Notes: generated by a model not told the origin, from the sequence alone. DNA of 64,000 nt from Acanthosepion pharaonis (GCA_903632075.3 CAHIKZ030005640.1:350001-414000), one strand, 5' to 3'; shown: positions 1 to 11,499, counted from the first letter of the stretch. A program made the numbers and translations.

Positions 1-48
1 AAAAATTAAAACTTAATATAGATTAAATTTACATTTTTGAAATAAGTA

Positions 49-431
49 GTTTTAAATTTTAATTTCAAATTTTATCGTACAATTAATACTTATTATTTAG
101 AATAAATTTTATTTTAGTATAAACCCAACTTTAAGGCATTTGATAATTATTATAACCTTACATCGTTGTCAAGATTTTTGAATTCTCGTATACTTGTTTT
201 TTGATTGGTCATTTCAGCTCATGTAACAGCGTTTCCACTTACGAGGGGTGGTTAATTAATTTGAACCTTTTAGAACATTTATTCTACAATCTACATTCAA
301 CATCATCACTTGATAAAACACAAGAGGTGCTGAAACAAAATGGCTATTTTTTAGTGATTTTATAACATATTTATGTTATAATTATTAAATAAATAATTAT
401 ATATATATAAACAGTGCCTACTCATATACAA

Positions 432-498
<67 letters not shown>

Positions 499-795
499 TA
501 TAAATTAATTGATTTAAAATATTTTTTTCGCTACACAGTTCCAACCATGTTTCAAAAATAGAAGCTAAAAATCCCGAATTTAATTTTGCAATTAAATTAA
601 AAGCATTAGTTCCATTTCATCTTCAAGCGAATTTTGGAGTAACTTTTAAAAATTACCGGGTTTTAATGACACAGCTAAAATCACGTTTCCATGGTTACAG
701 AATATTCTACTTAAATTGAACAAGGGATGTCTAGATTTTCCTTATGTCAGTATCATTGTATCAGCTATTAGCTACACAATTTGGTAAGGGTAGAA
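49..795 (+). mobile_element. Diverged terminus of a Penelope-like element
   Basis: Positions 49-410 align, as reverse complement, with 44557-44899, the left terminus of the Penelope-like element (PLE) near 45 kb. Shared landmarks are TTTTTGATTGGT, ACATCATCACTTGATAA and AAAATGGCTATTTTT. Positions 719-795 match 48132-48200 almost exactly, the sequence just beyond the other PLE terminus. In between, 612-660 carries a GTTCCAT...ATCTTCAAGCG motif that also occurs in the inverted termini of the PLE at 10.56-12.53 kb. No coding sequence remains. It is probably a solo or rearranged terminal repeat. The call rests on similarity inside this window; the exact ends are not defined. Confidence 0.6.
437..490. 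repeat. (AT)n microsatellite
   Basis: Uninterrupted AT dinucleotide run lying inside the PLE terminus, next to the same flank that adjoins the (AT)n at 44503-44551. Confidence 0.95.
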
Positions 796-817
796 CACCG
801 GATTTTATATCTTACTG

Positions 818-832
818 TTTTTTTTTTTTTTT

Positions 833-895
<63 letters not shown>
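818..895. repeat. Poly(T) plus (AT)n tract
   Basis: A T run followed by a long AT run. It follows the PLE-derived segment and may derive from an element tail. Confidence 0.9.
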
Positions 896-899
<4 letters not shown>

Positions 900-914
900 T
901 TAAAGTAAATGTCC

Positions 915-1505
915 TGTTAGACAGTGAACGACCACGACTGTTAGTTTCATGTGTTTTTCAGGCAGTCGTCAGGCGGTCGGTGGTTGTATTTTGCACAATG
1001 CTTATCTTATATGTTACCACGAGGTGAGTTCAAGGTGGTGAAGCAACCAAACCTGCAAGTGGAAGGGTAAAACATCCGGCCAAATTAAAAATGGCCGAAA
1101 ACTACAAAAAAATCCTACCAGGAAGAGAAACGTGCTCAATAACATGTTATAATAACACCATGATAAAGAAGATAAGCTTCAAGCCAAAAATCTGCTCTAC
1201 TAAACCGGGCCACTAAAGTTGTGTGGATGCATATAGAATTTTCAGGGTCTTGCTTGCTGTAAAAAATTGTTCGATGCCATAAGAAATGTCAGTGATTAAA
1301 TATCTTAAAATAAAAAGCCTAGTATGTAGTGACTGACCTCAACTTCTATTTTCATGTGTTTTTCAGGCAATCGTCAGTGGGCAGGTGGCTGTAGTTTGTA
1401 GAATGGGTATCTTATATACCACCAGCGGAGTTCAAGATGGCGAACCAACCAGAACCGCCATTTCAAACATCCGGTCAAGATAAACGATGGGTGAAAACTA
1501 AAAGC
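915..1505. repeat. Two-unit tandem repeat, period about 405 bp
   Basis: Positions about 920-1100 and 1328-1500 are diverged copies. Both contain a TTTCATGTGTTTTTCAGGCA core followed by CGTCAG, a CTTATATxxxACCA segment, GTTCAAG, and ACATCCGG. The sequence between them is unrecognised. No coding potential was seen. Divergence is roughly 20-25 percent by eye, so this is an old duplication or two nearby copies of one dispersed repeat. Confidence 0.7.
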
Positions 1506-1550
1506 AAACAAAACTTCTTACTTTTTATAGCCTGCCCATCTTCCTCTAAA

Positions 1551-1613
<63 letters not shown>
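1551..1613. repeat. (AT)n microsatellite
   Basis: Pure AT run of about 60 bp between the tandem repeat and the Helitron relic. Confidence 0.95.
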
Positions 1614-1621
<8 letters not shown>

Positions 1622-1789
1622 GTAGAGAAATTGGAAATTAAAAAAGATTATACTTAATTTTGCAATATATCTTTTGTATACAAGATGGCGCTTTTATTCT
1701 TCTGAGCATTCATCTCACGTTCTGAAATTTCCCATTAAACAATCATATATTTTCCTTTGGATTTTAATTATCATTACGCATTCTTTTAA

Positions 1790-3210
1790 TGGTGGTAATA
1801 TTTCTTGCATGTCTCCATTTCCATTTTCAACCGAGTATATTTGTGAAACTAAGATCTCTCCAACTTCATCTGATGGCACGTTGTCGTCTCCGACGGCTCG
1901 AGGTTACTTTGAAAATTGCGCTGACATTCGGTTCCCGAACATTTCAGCTCACATATTGGTTTTAAGAGGCAAAAGTTTGACCTGTTGCTACAGCGATGTT
2001 GACTTAATGCATAATTTCACAGCGACCGCCTTGCACATTTTTGAAACAACAGGCGGAATTTGCCTGAAACCGCCTGATAGAAGAATAGGTACTCCTCCCA
2101 TTGTATGGTGACAATGTCTTATGTTTCGCAAAGTCAAATCTATGGTCTCGCGTGCTCCTTTTTGAGACATCGTGCACTCATCCCACACAATGAGTTCACA
2201 CATTTTCTGAGTGTCAGCTTTATCCGAATCCTTGCTGATGTTGCAATACTCTGAATCAGAAAAGAAATTACAATTAATTGGTAGTTAAAGACGGAGTGCA
2301 ATGTCCTACCACCGTGTAGAAGGTTTGCAGCAATCCCAGACGATGCGACATCTAAGTGACCACTTTTGCCGTACTTGTGCGAGGTTTAGCTTCGTGATGT
2401 ATGTTTGTCTATCCCTCCAGGTGCATCCAAGAACAAACTACCTTTCCGAAGGCGAACGGAGTTGAAACTGGTATTGTAAAAGCAGCTGCTCTTCCTTAGC
2501 AACTTTGCCCAGTTTTCGCTGACATACTGTTCAATAGCGTCGACGTCATAGGAAATTTTCTGACTTACGTGTGTTGGAAGAGTAGTTGAATTCGTTCGGC
2601 GAATTTGGGAGAGGCTGTAAGCTTGCACTGAATTTTCGCCCATAGAATCATCCTATCTTCGATGTCAATAAGCGGTCTTTTCATAAATTCGTCATTGAAT
2701 CCTTGTCAAAACTACGAATTATTAGTTACCCATTGTTTTTGACGTTTTCAGAAATGTCCTCTTTATATTTCTCCTCTAAAGACACAAGATCACAGAGCTC
2801 ATACCTGTGTAATAACACATCAAAAAAGTGTTTCACTTGTGCAATAACAGAGCAAAGTGGTTTGGGAGTCTTCTTGCTGTGCACATTGCAGCAGCCTCCG
2901 CGACTGTTGCATCTCACTGGGCACCATCTTCCAGTAACGCATGTTTGAAGAAAGCCTCACGGTCTTTGATGCAAACGTGAGAATGAAAACTTTCTAAATC
3001 GTCGAGACACTTTGCCTCTCTTATCTCATGTAATAGAAGCTAGAGTTAGAAGCACTCTTAATGGCTATGGTAAGCTGTATATACTCTCTCAATGCCGTGA
3101 TCAAACTTGATACCTGGGTGTCCATCAACAGTTTATCCTACATTTCTTTGTTTTCATCTGTTGTCTTTCCAAGTGAAGTATGATGGTACTTGAGGATAGG
3201 TAAGTGCCTG
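1790..3210 (-). pseudogene. Helitron-type Pif1-like helicase, decayed
   Basis: Read on the minus strand, this is the helicase half of a Helitron Rep/helicase protein, which unwinds DNA during rolling-circle transposition. In order, in several frames: YPQVPSYFTWK (about 3200-3165); a stretch with FHSHVCIKDREAFFKHALL (about 3000-2940); LLHRYELCDLVSLEEKY (about 2830-2770); GSLFLDAPGG, a broken Walker A (2430-2400, GTGKT changed to GIDKH); DVASSGIAANLLHGGRT (2358-2290); LIVWDECTMS, the Walker B region, and LLSGGFRQIPPV (2203-2030); and the LKTNM and VGDDNVPSDEVGEI segments (1975-1840). The usual sensor form is SGDFRQ, so one Asp is lost. Frameshifts and stops separate the blocks. No Rep HUH domain and no Helitron ends (5' TC, 3' hairpin-CTRR) were found. 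It could instead come from a related Pif1 gene, but motif order and spacing favour a Helitron. Confidence 0.8.
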
Positions 3211-3239
3211 GATCAATGGAATTCTCTCAAAGAATTGAT

Positions 3240-3660
3240 TAGAAAATAAGTACTGTTCACGCGGATACGTCAACGGTCATGTTCGCAATACACCCCTTAT
3301 AGTCAAGCCATGGGCATAGAGGGTGTAAATGAATAATTACTAATTACGTTGTATAAGCAGATGCTCACAGGAATTAAGGGATGTAAATGGGCATTATTTG
3401 TGTTTATACGCACAGGTCAAAGGATTGCCGTCATCCTCTTATTATCCGACAATACGCAAAATGTTTTAAGAAATATCATGATGAAAAGTGTGGCATTATA
3501 CTCGTGCGGGGGTAATAAGTGCGGGGAGTGAGTAAACATTAAAGACGTGGTTAAAGTAGTATTTCACACCATTTAGACGCTGCAAATGATGGGGATCATT
3601 AATAGTGTCCACGCACACATGTCAAACGGCACGGCCGTATTTTAACCCAACTTATTACAC
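3240..3660. other. No recognised feature
   Basis: Sequence upstream (minus strand) of the Helitron relic. It may be decayed Helitron sequence, but no conserved block could be read in any frame. Confidence 0.5.
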
Positions 3661-4130
3661 CATTAACGTAGCAAAGTTTAATCAGTTTAATCAGATAAAT
3701 AGCGAATCTAAAGCGAATTATCTGAACAAAACATTAGTTTAAAGCAATCCCTTAAACAAGGGTAATATTCTTGCCAAGTTTGGAGCGAAGTAGAGTTTAA
3801 TCAGTTGAACCAGATACCAGAATTTTAATCAGTCTAATCGAATAAATCGCAAATTCCAGGAGAATTAACTTCATACAAAATTAGTTGCAAAATTTTCTTG
3901 ACGCATAAACAATATTCATGAAAAATTTGGAGCGAATCGTTTGGAAACTGCCGAAGTTAGAGGCAAAAAGCCAAATTTTAAGCAGTTATTCGCGATATTT
4001 TTCACGAAAGAAGCCAATGAACTTAAAAAATTAATCAAAACAATTGCATTTTCAGAAATAATGATCGTGTCAAATTCGGAGAATATCGCTTGGAATATCA
4101 GGGATTTATATGCAAAAAAACTGGTTTTCT
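3660..4130. repeat. Diverged short tandem repeats
   Basis: Imperfect repetition of TTTAATCAGTxxAAxCAGAT and of a unit ending in AAGTTTGGAGCGAA or AAATTTGGAGCGAAT (near 3780, 3925 and 4080). Period is about 140 bp with heavy divergence. Small open frames here follow the repeat and have no family resemblance. Confidence 0.5.
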
Positions 4131-4149
4131 AAACATTTTTTCGTTATAC

Positions 4150-4290
4150 ACAGGGAGTTCGGAAAAAATAAGGTCAGTTTTAACTATATGTGGAGCATAA
4201 ACTATCAGTATATCAAGTTTGAGTGAGATCGGTTGAAAAATATGGAAATGTATAACACATGCACACACATAGACATACGGACATGTATAA
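4150..4290 (+). repeat. Dispersed repeat tail
   Basis: Contains GAGATCGGTTGAAAAATATG followed by a run of ACACATGCACACACATAGAC. The same layout (ATCGGTTGAAAAATGTAGG then ACACACAGACACAC) occurs twice at 51361-51440 and 51600-51690. It is a non-coding interspersed repeat cut on its right by the mariner insertion. Confidence 0.5.
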
Positions 4291-4298
4291 CAGTTCAA

Positions 4299-4329
4299 TC
4301 AGGTCATCCCATAAGTTCTGTCCGAATTT
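4299..4329 (+). repeat. Mariner left terminal inverted repeat
   Basis: Starts TCAGGTCATCCCATAAGTTC and matches the right end over its full 31 bp. Confidence 0.93.
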
Positions 4330-4482
4330 TAACTTTTTGTTAAAATGAACAAAATTTAAAGAGTATTTTATAATGTCTAATGGAGCTGAACATTATTTTT
4401 ATGTTTAGATGCATTTAAACTGATCAAATTTAATTTCAGAAAACAATAAAATTAAATTTTGATTGATTAAAACCCTGCTAAC

Positions 4483-5463
4483 ATGGAAGTACCCAAGAAT
4501 CATTTGAGGCACATAATGCTTTACGAGTTCAAGAAAGGAAAATCAGCAGCCGAAGCGGCTAGAAATATTCACTCAGTTTATGGAGAGGAACGTGTGAATG
4601 AATGAACTTGCAGAAGATGGTTTGCAAAATTCAGAGGTGGAGATTTCACCCTTGAAGATGAAGATCGAACCGGACGTCCAGTTGAGTTTGATGAAAAGCT
4701 TCTTGAAGAAAATCCTGCTTTATTAATTGAGGAATTGGCAGTGGTTCTCAGTTCAAACCATACAACTGTTCGTCGTCATCTTCAACAACTTGGAAAAGTT
4801 CCTAAACTTGGAAAATGGGTGCTTCATGAATTGTCTGAAAACAACCTCAAATCCCGAGTTGACATCTGCTCTTCTCTCCATTCTCGCTAACTTTTTTCAC
4901 CTTTTTTGGATTGACTTGTGACAGGCGACGAAAAATGGATCTTTCATCGAAATGTTAAGCGTCGTAGACAGTGGTTTGGTAAAGGGGAAGGACCCCAGCC
5001 GAGAATGGAACGTCATGGACAAATGGTTCTTCTTTCAATCTAGTGTGTTCGCCAAGGAATAATCCACTTTGAATTCTTTCCAGCTAATGCAACAATTAAT
5101 GCTCAAATATACTGTCAGCAATTAGAGCGTTTGAACCAAGCCTTGAGGAAAAAAAGACCTGCTCTAGTGAATCGAAAAGAGGAGATGTTTCATCAGGACA
5201 ATGCGCGACCCCACACAGCTAGAATCCCGTCACAAAAGATCGAAGAACTTGGGAGAAAATTCCTCATCCACCTTAATCTCCCGATCTTGTTCCTTCAGAC
5301 TACCATTTGTTAGCTTACAGAATCATTTGGAAGAAACAGCTTTTGTAACACAGGGAGAGGTTAAAACTGACATTTGTGAGTTCTTCGAATCAAAGCCAAA
5401 ATAATTTTACAGTAATGGAATTAGTAAGCTTGTTAATAGATGGAAGAAAGTCATAGATAATCA
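4483..5463 (+). pseudogene. Mariner transposase, inactivated
   Basis: This is a DDxD cut-and-paste transposase of the Tc1/mariner superfamily. The start MEVPKNHLRHIMLYEF at 4483 begins the N-terminal helix-turn-helix region, and CRRWFAKFRGGDF and EDRTGRP follow. The frame runs to about 5270 with four in-frame stops: TGA at 4603, TAA near 4888, TGA near 4915 and TAG at 5041. Catalytic blocks are visible: TGDEKWIFH (first Asp, about 4921), HQDNARPH (second Asp, 5197-5199) and, after a one-base frame shift, SPDLVPSDYHL (third Asp, 5298-5300). The 101-nt spacing of the last two Asps fits the DD34D pattern minus a small deletion. It cannot make an active enzyme. Confidence 0.93.
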
Positions 5464-5530
5464 GGGAAAATACATTGTTGATTGAGTCTGTAATTAAATT
5501 TATCATTTGGTCACTTGTTTTCTTTATTCA

Positions 5531-5561
5531 AAATTCGGACAGAACTTATGGGATGACCTGA
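5531..5561 (-). repeat. Mariner right terminal inverted repeat
   Basis: Reverse complement of the left end; ends in GGGATGACCTGA. Confidence 0.93.
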
Positions 5562-5569
5562 TTTGTTAA

Positions 5570-6130
5570 ATACATATTTAATCTACTTACACATATATCC
5601 ATATACATATTCAGCAGCTCATTTAACAGAGTCAGTAGACATTTTTGAATTTCGTACGTTCGAAGATCATAGTTTAATTACTTCTGTGATTAAATACAAT
5701 AGTCAATCCACTTACACGTAGTCGTCGAATTTTTCTCTCGGCCATCTTGTACGCTTGTACACTGTTCTTTGCAATCATTTTCCCTTCTGTCAACCAATCA
5801 AACCTCACGATTTGCGTAAGAAGAAACCAAGAAAAAAATTTCTGTAACTTTTAATATACATATGCATAAGATTGCTTAGTGGGGGAAGTAGTTGTATTTT
5901 CCTCACAAGTGGTCAGTTCCATCTCAGGTAAAAGCGATGATTCTTAACGTTGTTCAAAGATGTATGGGCCGCTTTCACTTAATGTAACACAATCTTTCCT
6001 AACACTCTTACTTTGTTCTGAACTAATCTACGTCATATATATCAGTCAGTTATGTGTTATGCGTAATACACACTTAGGCAATCATGCAACTTTCAATACA
6101 TGACAGACGAGGCAGATATTTACCCGCTAT
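5570..6130. other. No recognised feature
   Basis: AT-rich sequence with no coding block, tRNA or terminal repeat that I could identify. Confidence 0.5.
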
Positions 6131-6136
6131 TTATTT

Positions 6137-6330
6137 CTGCGGTAGACCAGTTTCCAAACTGGTCTGCCCTGCTTTTACCCATAGCTGGGAGGAGAAGGGA
6201 GGCTTCATTCTTTTCCCAAGGATATATCACGTAAGTGAAAGTAACGGATTCGACTAGAATTCGAACTCGTCTCTCCGATTCATCAATCCAAGCTGATTTA
6301 TATCAACGGAATGTCTACTCAATTACGAGT
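6137..6330 (-). mobile_element. tRNA-derived SINE, family A
   Basis: On the minus strand it reads a tRNA-like head with a B-box-like GAGTTCGAATTCTA (about 6270-6257) preceded by AATCGGAGAG. A body follows with CCTTGGGAAAAG, CCTCCCAGCTATGGGTAAA and CCAGTTTGGAAACTGGTCT. The same order occurs at 61747-61930. SINEs of this layout are transcribed by RNA polymerase III and mobilised by LINE enzymes. Moderately diverged; the A box is weak. Confidence 0.75.
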
Positions 6331-6619
6331 ATCAAGGTAAAATAATGCTTCAAGCAATAAAATATGTACGATTAAAAAAGGAAATCGATTAATTCTTTAG
6401 AAATGTATTTGCTTTCGGTTCGGATAAGAAACTTAGCAGCTATGGGTTTGAGTAAAATTTGGAACGAGTGAATTTAAAATGTGATATAAAGGGCTTTGGA
6501 ACACGCACATTTTCTTTAAAATTTCTCCAGTTTGTAAATCGATATAGGAACCATATAATGTTTAAATACAAAAATACGGTTATCCACAAAATATAATGTG
6601 CAAAGTAATATATAAATAA

Positions 6620-6665
<46 letters not shown>
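6620..6665. repeat. (AT)n microsatellite
   Basis: Pure AT run in otherwise featureless AT-rich DNA. Confidence 0.95.
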
Positions 6666-6669
<4 letters not shown>

Positions 6670-7065
6670 ATAAAACGTGGAGAAATTAATTCATCCACAA
6701 CACAGATTTTATACAGTGAATTAAAATAAAAAACACTCTTATTAATAATGATTTACCTAATTATATTGTTGATAAACAATTAAGATGTTGTATGAAAAAT
6801 TTTAATTTAAAGCAAACAAAATATAATAGTTCTTCATTTAACCAAAAATATAGTCTTGTATATTGAAATCAAATACATTCACATTATAAAGAGACCGAAT
6901 ATATCCTAAAATATCAAATAAATACTAATGTATACAACACAAAAAATTTTATATACTATACTAAATCCAATAAGACCAATTTAATAATTTCTAATGACTC
7001 ACAGCTACTAATTAATGTGTTCTAGAAAAACCACCATTGTATATAAATTTAAATATTTCTTGTGA

Positions 7066-7066
7066 G

Positions 7067-7126
<60 letters not shown>

Positions 7127-7190
7127 ATATTGGTCATACCATGTCACATATATGTGTGTGTGTATAAGCGTATGTTTACAACATATATTT

Positions 7191-7289
<99 letters not shown>

Positions 7290-7290
7290 A
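7066..7290. repeat. Compound (AT)n-(AC)n-(AT)n microsatellite
   Basis: An AT run at 7067-7120, a unique spacer with TGTGTG, an AC run at 7193-7248, then an AT run to 7287. Long reading frames across it (poly Tyr-Ile, poly Thr-His) are artefacts of the dinucleotide repeats. Confidence 0.95.
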
Positions 7291-7299
7291 ATGTGTGTA

Positions 7300-8690
7300 G
7301 GGAGCAGATATTTACGTTTCGACCAAGAGGTATCTATGTAAATTTGCCTATTTATTTTCTCAGATATTGTGGTGTGGACCAGACCGATAATTTTTCAGAA
7401 CCACATTGCAAATGACCACCCACCTCCTATTTAAGTCGGCTTTCAAAGAAATGTTCTTGAAAGTAAATTAAATTTTACTGAGCCTCAGTGATAAGTCACT
7501 AAGCTGACACTTTAAATTTCTCACCCTCTCGATCTCACCAATGTGGTGACTCAAACCCAACAGAGCTAATCTTTTGGGTCTCATATGTTACGTATCTTTC
7601 AAGCGCCAATAAGCAATAATTTATTTATATGCAGTCTCCAGGAAGTGTATGATCACATTTCGTCGACAGTAAGGAGTGAATATATTAAAGAAACCAATAT
7701 AACTTAACACAAAGGAGTCACTTCTTAAAATTAATTAATTCATGGCCGAACTCTTATCACGGAATCTACAGCTGAGATATAGATAAGTTTACTTTTACCC
7801 AAGTTTCTCAAACAACGCTTATTAAATTACGTGTCAGTCGTTACGCATAGAGTGAACTTTATGCAATATATCATGGCTGCCACAAAAGTCTGTCTACGAT
7901 ATCAACACATTGGCTAATGAGTTTATTAAAACGCTTCCCTAATCAGGAAATTACTTAAAGATGTCCTTCTTTTGAAATCAAAATTAATATCTCTTGATAT
8001 ATCGAGGACGAAACAGTCATTAGCGGGAAATATGTTAGCTTTGTTCGTTTTGTGATACAAGTTTGAAGAGACGTGTCGTCTTTTATCGCTCGGAAAATGC
8101 CAGGCATATCTCTTCCTGACACTGTTCGGCAAGGAAATTAACTGTCTGCAGACGGATGAGTAACGTTTCCTGTAGACACAGATAAGTTTGAATCTACACA
8201 CTGTCTCGTGCTAAGCTTTCAATTCTTATTAACTACAACAGTAAACCAATGGAAATGGTGGAATCACTTGGCGTCTCGGTTAGCAACTCTGAAATGTACA
8301 CAAATCATAGAAGGGAAATAAATATTTATTTTTAACTAAACCGAGTTCAATATTAGATTTTTAACAGAGCAAAAATCCTAAAGCGAATCAGCATGTGATA
8401 GATGCGGTGGATAATGACATCATGTGAGACGGAAAGATGGAAAGACAATTAAGATTTAGAAACAGTTTAAAAAAAAATTAATATGCCAAAAATAAACAAG
8501 ATTTCAAAATTTAAAACATTATTATGGATTAATTGAGTCCCAGTATAGTTATAAATAATTATTTACTTATTATATATTTGTCATATTTTTGCATTATATC
8601 AAGTATTAGAAATATAGTAACTAGCTTCCGCAAACTGGAGGAGAGAGTTATCAATGATAATGTTCTGACTTCAAATCTGAACTTATCTCC
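7300..8690. other. No recognised feature
   Basis: No recognisable gene. An open stretch of 91 codons on the minus strand (7926-8201) has no family resemblance, no start context and ordinary composition. Confidence 0.5.
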
Positions 8691-9170
8691 ATTTAACCCC
8701 ATCTCCCGTCCTGGGTAAGACGATAAACTACGTCCAGCAGCAAGGCTTCTGATCAGGATGTTTTATGGAGCGTGGAACCACCTCTTAATTGATGGTGTTC
8801 CCAATTCCACCCTGACCTGGGGTGGTAACACATGTTAGGGTCCCAGCTTTGGGCAAATATTTAACTATTACCAGCAATACTTTTTTTGGAAGAATTATTA
8901 CCAGCAATAAAATTTTGAAGGAAAAATATTAACAGAAACAGGCTTTTGACAAAACAAAATATTACCAGCAATAAAGAATTTTGTCGGCATTAAGTATCCC
9001 ATTGGGGTTGGTGTGCTGTTGGACAGAATAAGCGAAACCAATCTAAACCAAAGAATACATATTCTGCTCATACGAATCTATCCTAAAAATGTTGTCGGCA
9101 TTAAATAACCCATTGTGATTAATATGCCATAAAACAAAATGAGCGAAACCATTTAACCCTATCTCTGGAC
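8690..9170. repeat. Internally repetitive non-coding block
   Basis: ATTACCAGCAATA occurs three times at 8868-8970. A segment with TTGTCGGCATTAA, CCCATTG and GAGCGAAACCA (or AAGCGAAACCA) occurs twice, at about 8978-9045 and 9090-9152. An inverted GGTGTTCCCAATTCCACC-type motif lies near 8797. It probably belongs to an unnamed interspersed repeat. Confidence 0.5.
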
Positions 9171-9589
9171 CTCCGGTGTCGTTGGGATACTTGCGTTTAT
9201 GTTTTTTTTCAGCGGGACTTTTAATGAGACGCGAAAAAAATTAATTCCGAAAATGAAGTCCAGAGAAAAAATAGTTGTGGAAACACTTAGTTAAATTATT
9301 ACTTTTCCACATGTATAAATGTTTTCTTCACTCTGAATATATAAACCTATCGTAATATATGTGTGATTCTAACGAAAGAAACAACAATTATTACATATCT
9401 TACTTATCACACCTGCATACATATTATTTCAAGTTCTAATCGTTTTCTGTCCTCCTATTCTTCATTTTCCTCCATATTTGTTATTCATATCACATACTCA
9501 TTAATCAGTACAACTTGGATAATAACACACTTTTGTATTATTCGATGCTTTAGCCACCGTATCATTTGTCAGTTTCAATCATCATCATC

Positions 9590-9930
9590 TAGGAGTGGTG
9601 GCCACTCAGAAGGTGGGTGGTCATAGTTCTCCAAAATTTCCTGCCTTTACTATCGTACCAAAAATGTTATTTCTGCTATTTCTCCAAACACTGTTCTGCC
9701 AACAATTTACAAAATCTCCTTAGGTAAGACATGTGTTCCTTTTCTATGTCTCTTTGCCTTCATGTGAATGACAAATTTTCTTAGACCCCTTTCTTCATTA
9801 TGCGTCCTATAAATTTCAAATGACTCTTTATGATGATAAGTTTCCTTTTTTTCCATTTTCTCTAAAACACCTTCATTGCTCATATGTTCAACTTATTGAT
9901 TTGCTGAAGGTGCATTTTGAAGAGAGTTGA
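9590..9930 (-). pseudogene. LINE 3' coding end, fragment
   Basis: On the minus strand the frames read MSNEGVLEKME, then HMKAKRHRKGTHVLPKEIL, then VGRTVFGEIAEITFLVR and ENYDHPPSEWPPLL. These match in order the C-terminal part of the LINE whose fragments lie at 27190-27830 and 57180-57760. The enzyme would have been an endonuclease-reverse transcriptase. Stops and frame breaks make it dead. Clade not assigned. Confidence 0.55.
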
Positions 9931-10425
9931 ATTGAAAACTATGCACCAGAAATACTTTTTAAATGATTTAATCCACAAGGAAGCGCAAATCAGAGGCTAA
10001 TATTTATTTAATAATGCTTCGTCTTTTACAAGTCTAGACTTGTGCAAACCCGTTGAGGATTTTTCACGCTTAACGAGTACGAACTTTTGAAACGAAGGGG
10101 TCCAAGGGGTGTTTTTTTTAATGTATATAAACTCCATTTTAATATTTACGTTTCATTAACATTTCTTCAATTTTGTCAAAATTCTTTTTTGTCATTTTCA
10201 TGTTTGTTTAATTCGTCACATCCACAGTTCTTTACTTTGTTTGTTTTTATTATTTGGTTGTTTGAATATATACCTATTTTGTAAGTGAGTGGGTTAATAA
10301 CACTGTAGCTGTACACGGAGGTATTAAACTGAATTTTGACAGGGGATCTCTGCTGGAATGCTAAGAGAAGGAGATTTATGGTGAAAGAAATTCTGTCGAT
10401 AAAGAGAACACTGTCCAGGATAAAA

Positions 10426-10426
<1 letters not shown>

Positions 10427-10509
<83 letters not shown>
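10427..10509. repeat. (AC)n-(AT)n microsatellite
   Basis: An AC run followed by an AT run ending about 50 bp before the left inverted terminus of the PLE. Confidence 0.95.
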
Positions 10510-10513
<4 letters not shown>

Positions 10514-10559
10514 TTTATTTTAAAATATGATTCCATCGAAGAGTTCTCATGTTTTAAAT

Positions 10560-10625
10560 CAAGAGCCGAAAACTTCAATATAATTATTTGAATTAAAGTA
10601 ACAAGCTCTGTTCCATCTTCAAGCG
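10560..10625 (+). repeat. PLE inverted terminus, left
   Basis: Pairs with 12456-12531 in reverse orientation; ends in CCATCTTCAAGCG. The same motif appears in the PLE relic near 640. Confidence 0.85.
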
Positions 10626-10644
10626 TAATTAAAAACCACTTTGG

Positions 10645-11490
10645 ATTAAAACAATGGATAAATACCAAAGATGTCATCAATTGGTTTACCAAAATTAATA
10701 ATAAAACTGATTTCACCCTATTAAAGTTCAATATTGTGGATTACTGCCCGTCAATATTGAAGGATCTGCTCACGATTGCTCTGGAGTTTGCTGCTGCGTA
10801 TTCTGACCTGACAAAGGAAGAATTAAATATAATTCTCAGTGCAAAAAATCTGTCCTCATTCATAATGGGGACCACTGGATTAAAAACAATAATGACAATT
10901 TTGACATCACTATGAGATCTTTGGACTCCGCAGAGTCTTCTGACCCTGTCGGTCTTTTAATACTGTACAACTTGACCGCGCACCGCGAATTAGATATTAA
11001 GGACATCGGGCTGTATAGAGATGACGGTCTCATTGTAGTGAGGAGTTCCATTAATCTTAAAATAGAGAAAACTAGAAAGATTATATATAGTGAATTTAGA
11101 AATCTAAATTTAAAAACAACAGGCTGTACTAAATTAAAAAGTGTAAACTTCCTTGACGTAACTCTAGATTTAACAAACAACACATACCTACCTTATAGAA
11201 AACCTAATACTAAATCCATATATATATATATACACCCTAAGTTAAAACACCCTCCATCCATAATTAAGCATATACCTTCATCAATAGAGAATAGAATCAG
11301 CATTAACTCCGCTAATAAAGAAATATTCCAACAACACAGTAATTTTTATAACGCAGCCCTAAATAATAGTGGATACAAAAATGCTAACATCAATTATAGA
11401 AACAACTGTACTAACCAGAAGAAAAAGAGGAAAAGAAAAGTCATTTGTTATACCCTCCGTTCAACAAAATTGTTAGTAATACTAGCTTAA
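10645..11490 (+). pseudogene. PLE reverse transcriptase, broken
   Basis: The first frame reads KDVINWFTKINNK and KFNIVDYCPSIL (RT motif A, where Penelope enzymes usually have F-D-I-D-FYPSI), then LTIALEFAAAYSDL. A frame shift near 10860 leads into WIKNNNDNFDITMRS and a frame open to 11490 with SAESSDPVGL, GLYRDDGLIVV (motif C, the YRDD catalytic pair, about 11005-11035), KSVNFLDVTLDL and the thumb-like SGYKNANINYRNN. RT copies the element's RNA at the nicked target. The N-terminal part and fingers are missing, and motif A has Asn in place of one Asp, so it is inactive. Confidence 0.88.
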
Positions 11491-11499
11491 TAAACTAGA

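Larger units (their letters stand above)
4299..5561 (+). mobile_element. Mariner DNA transposon, about 1.26 kb
   Basis: The ends are a near-perfect inverted repeat of about 31 bp: TCAGGTCATCCCATAAGTTC... on the left (4299-4329) and its reverse complement on the right (5531-5561). Length is normal for a mariner (about 1.3 kb). The element encloses one transposase pseudogene. Mariners duplicate a TA target; the flanks here read AA/TT rather than a clean TA, so the exact element edge or a flank mutation is unresolved. It sits inside a dispersed repeat tail. Confidence 0.93.

Noticed and set aside
1674..2111. 145-codon plus-strand frame
   Set aside because: It is antisense to the Helitron helicase relic, whose motifs are clear on the minus strand.
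7037..7415. Long frames coding for Tyr-Ile and Thr-His runs
   Set aside because: They follow AT and AC dinucleotide repeats and are open in several phases on both strands.
7926..8201. 91-codon minus-strand frame as a host gene
   Set aside because: No recognisable motif, splice pattern or neighbour support.
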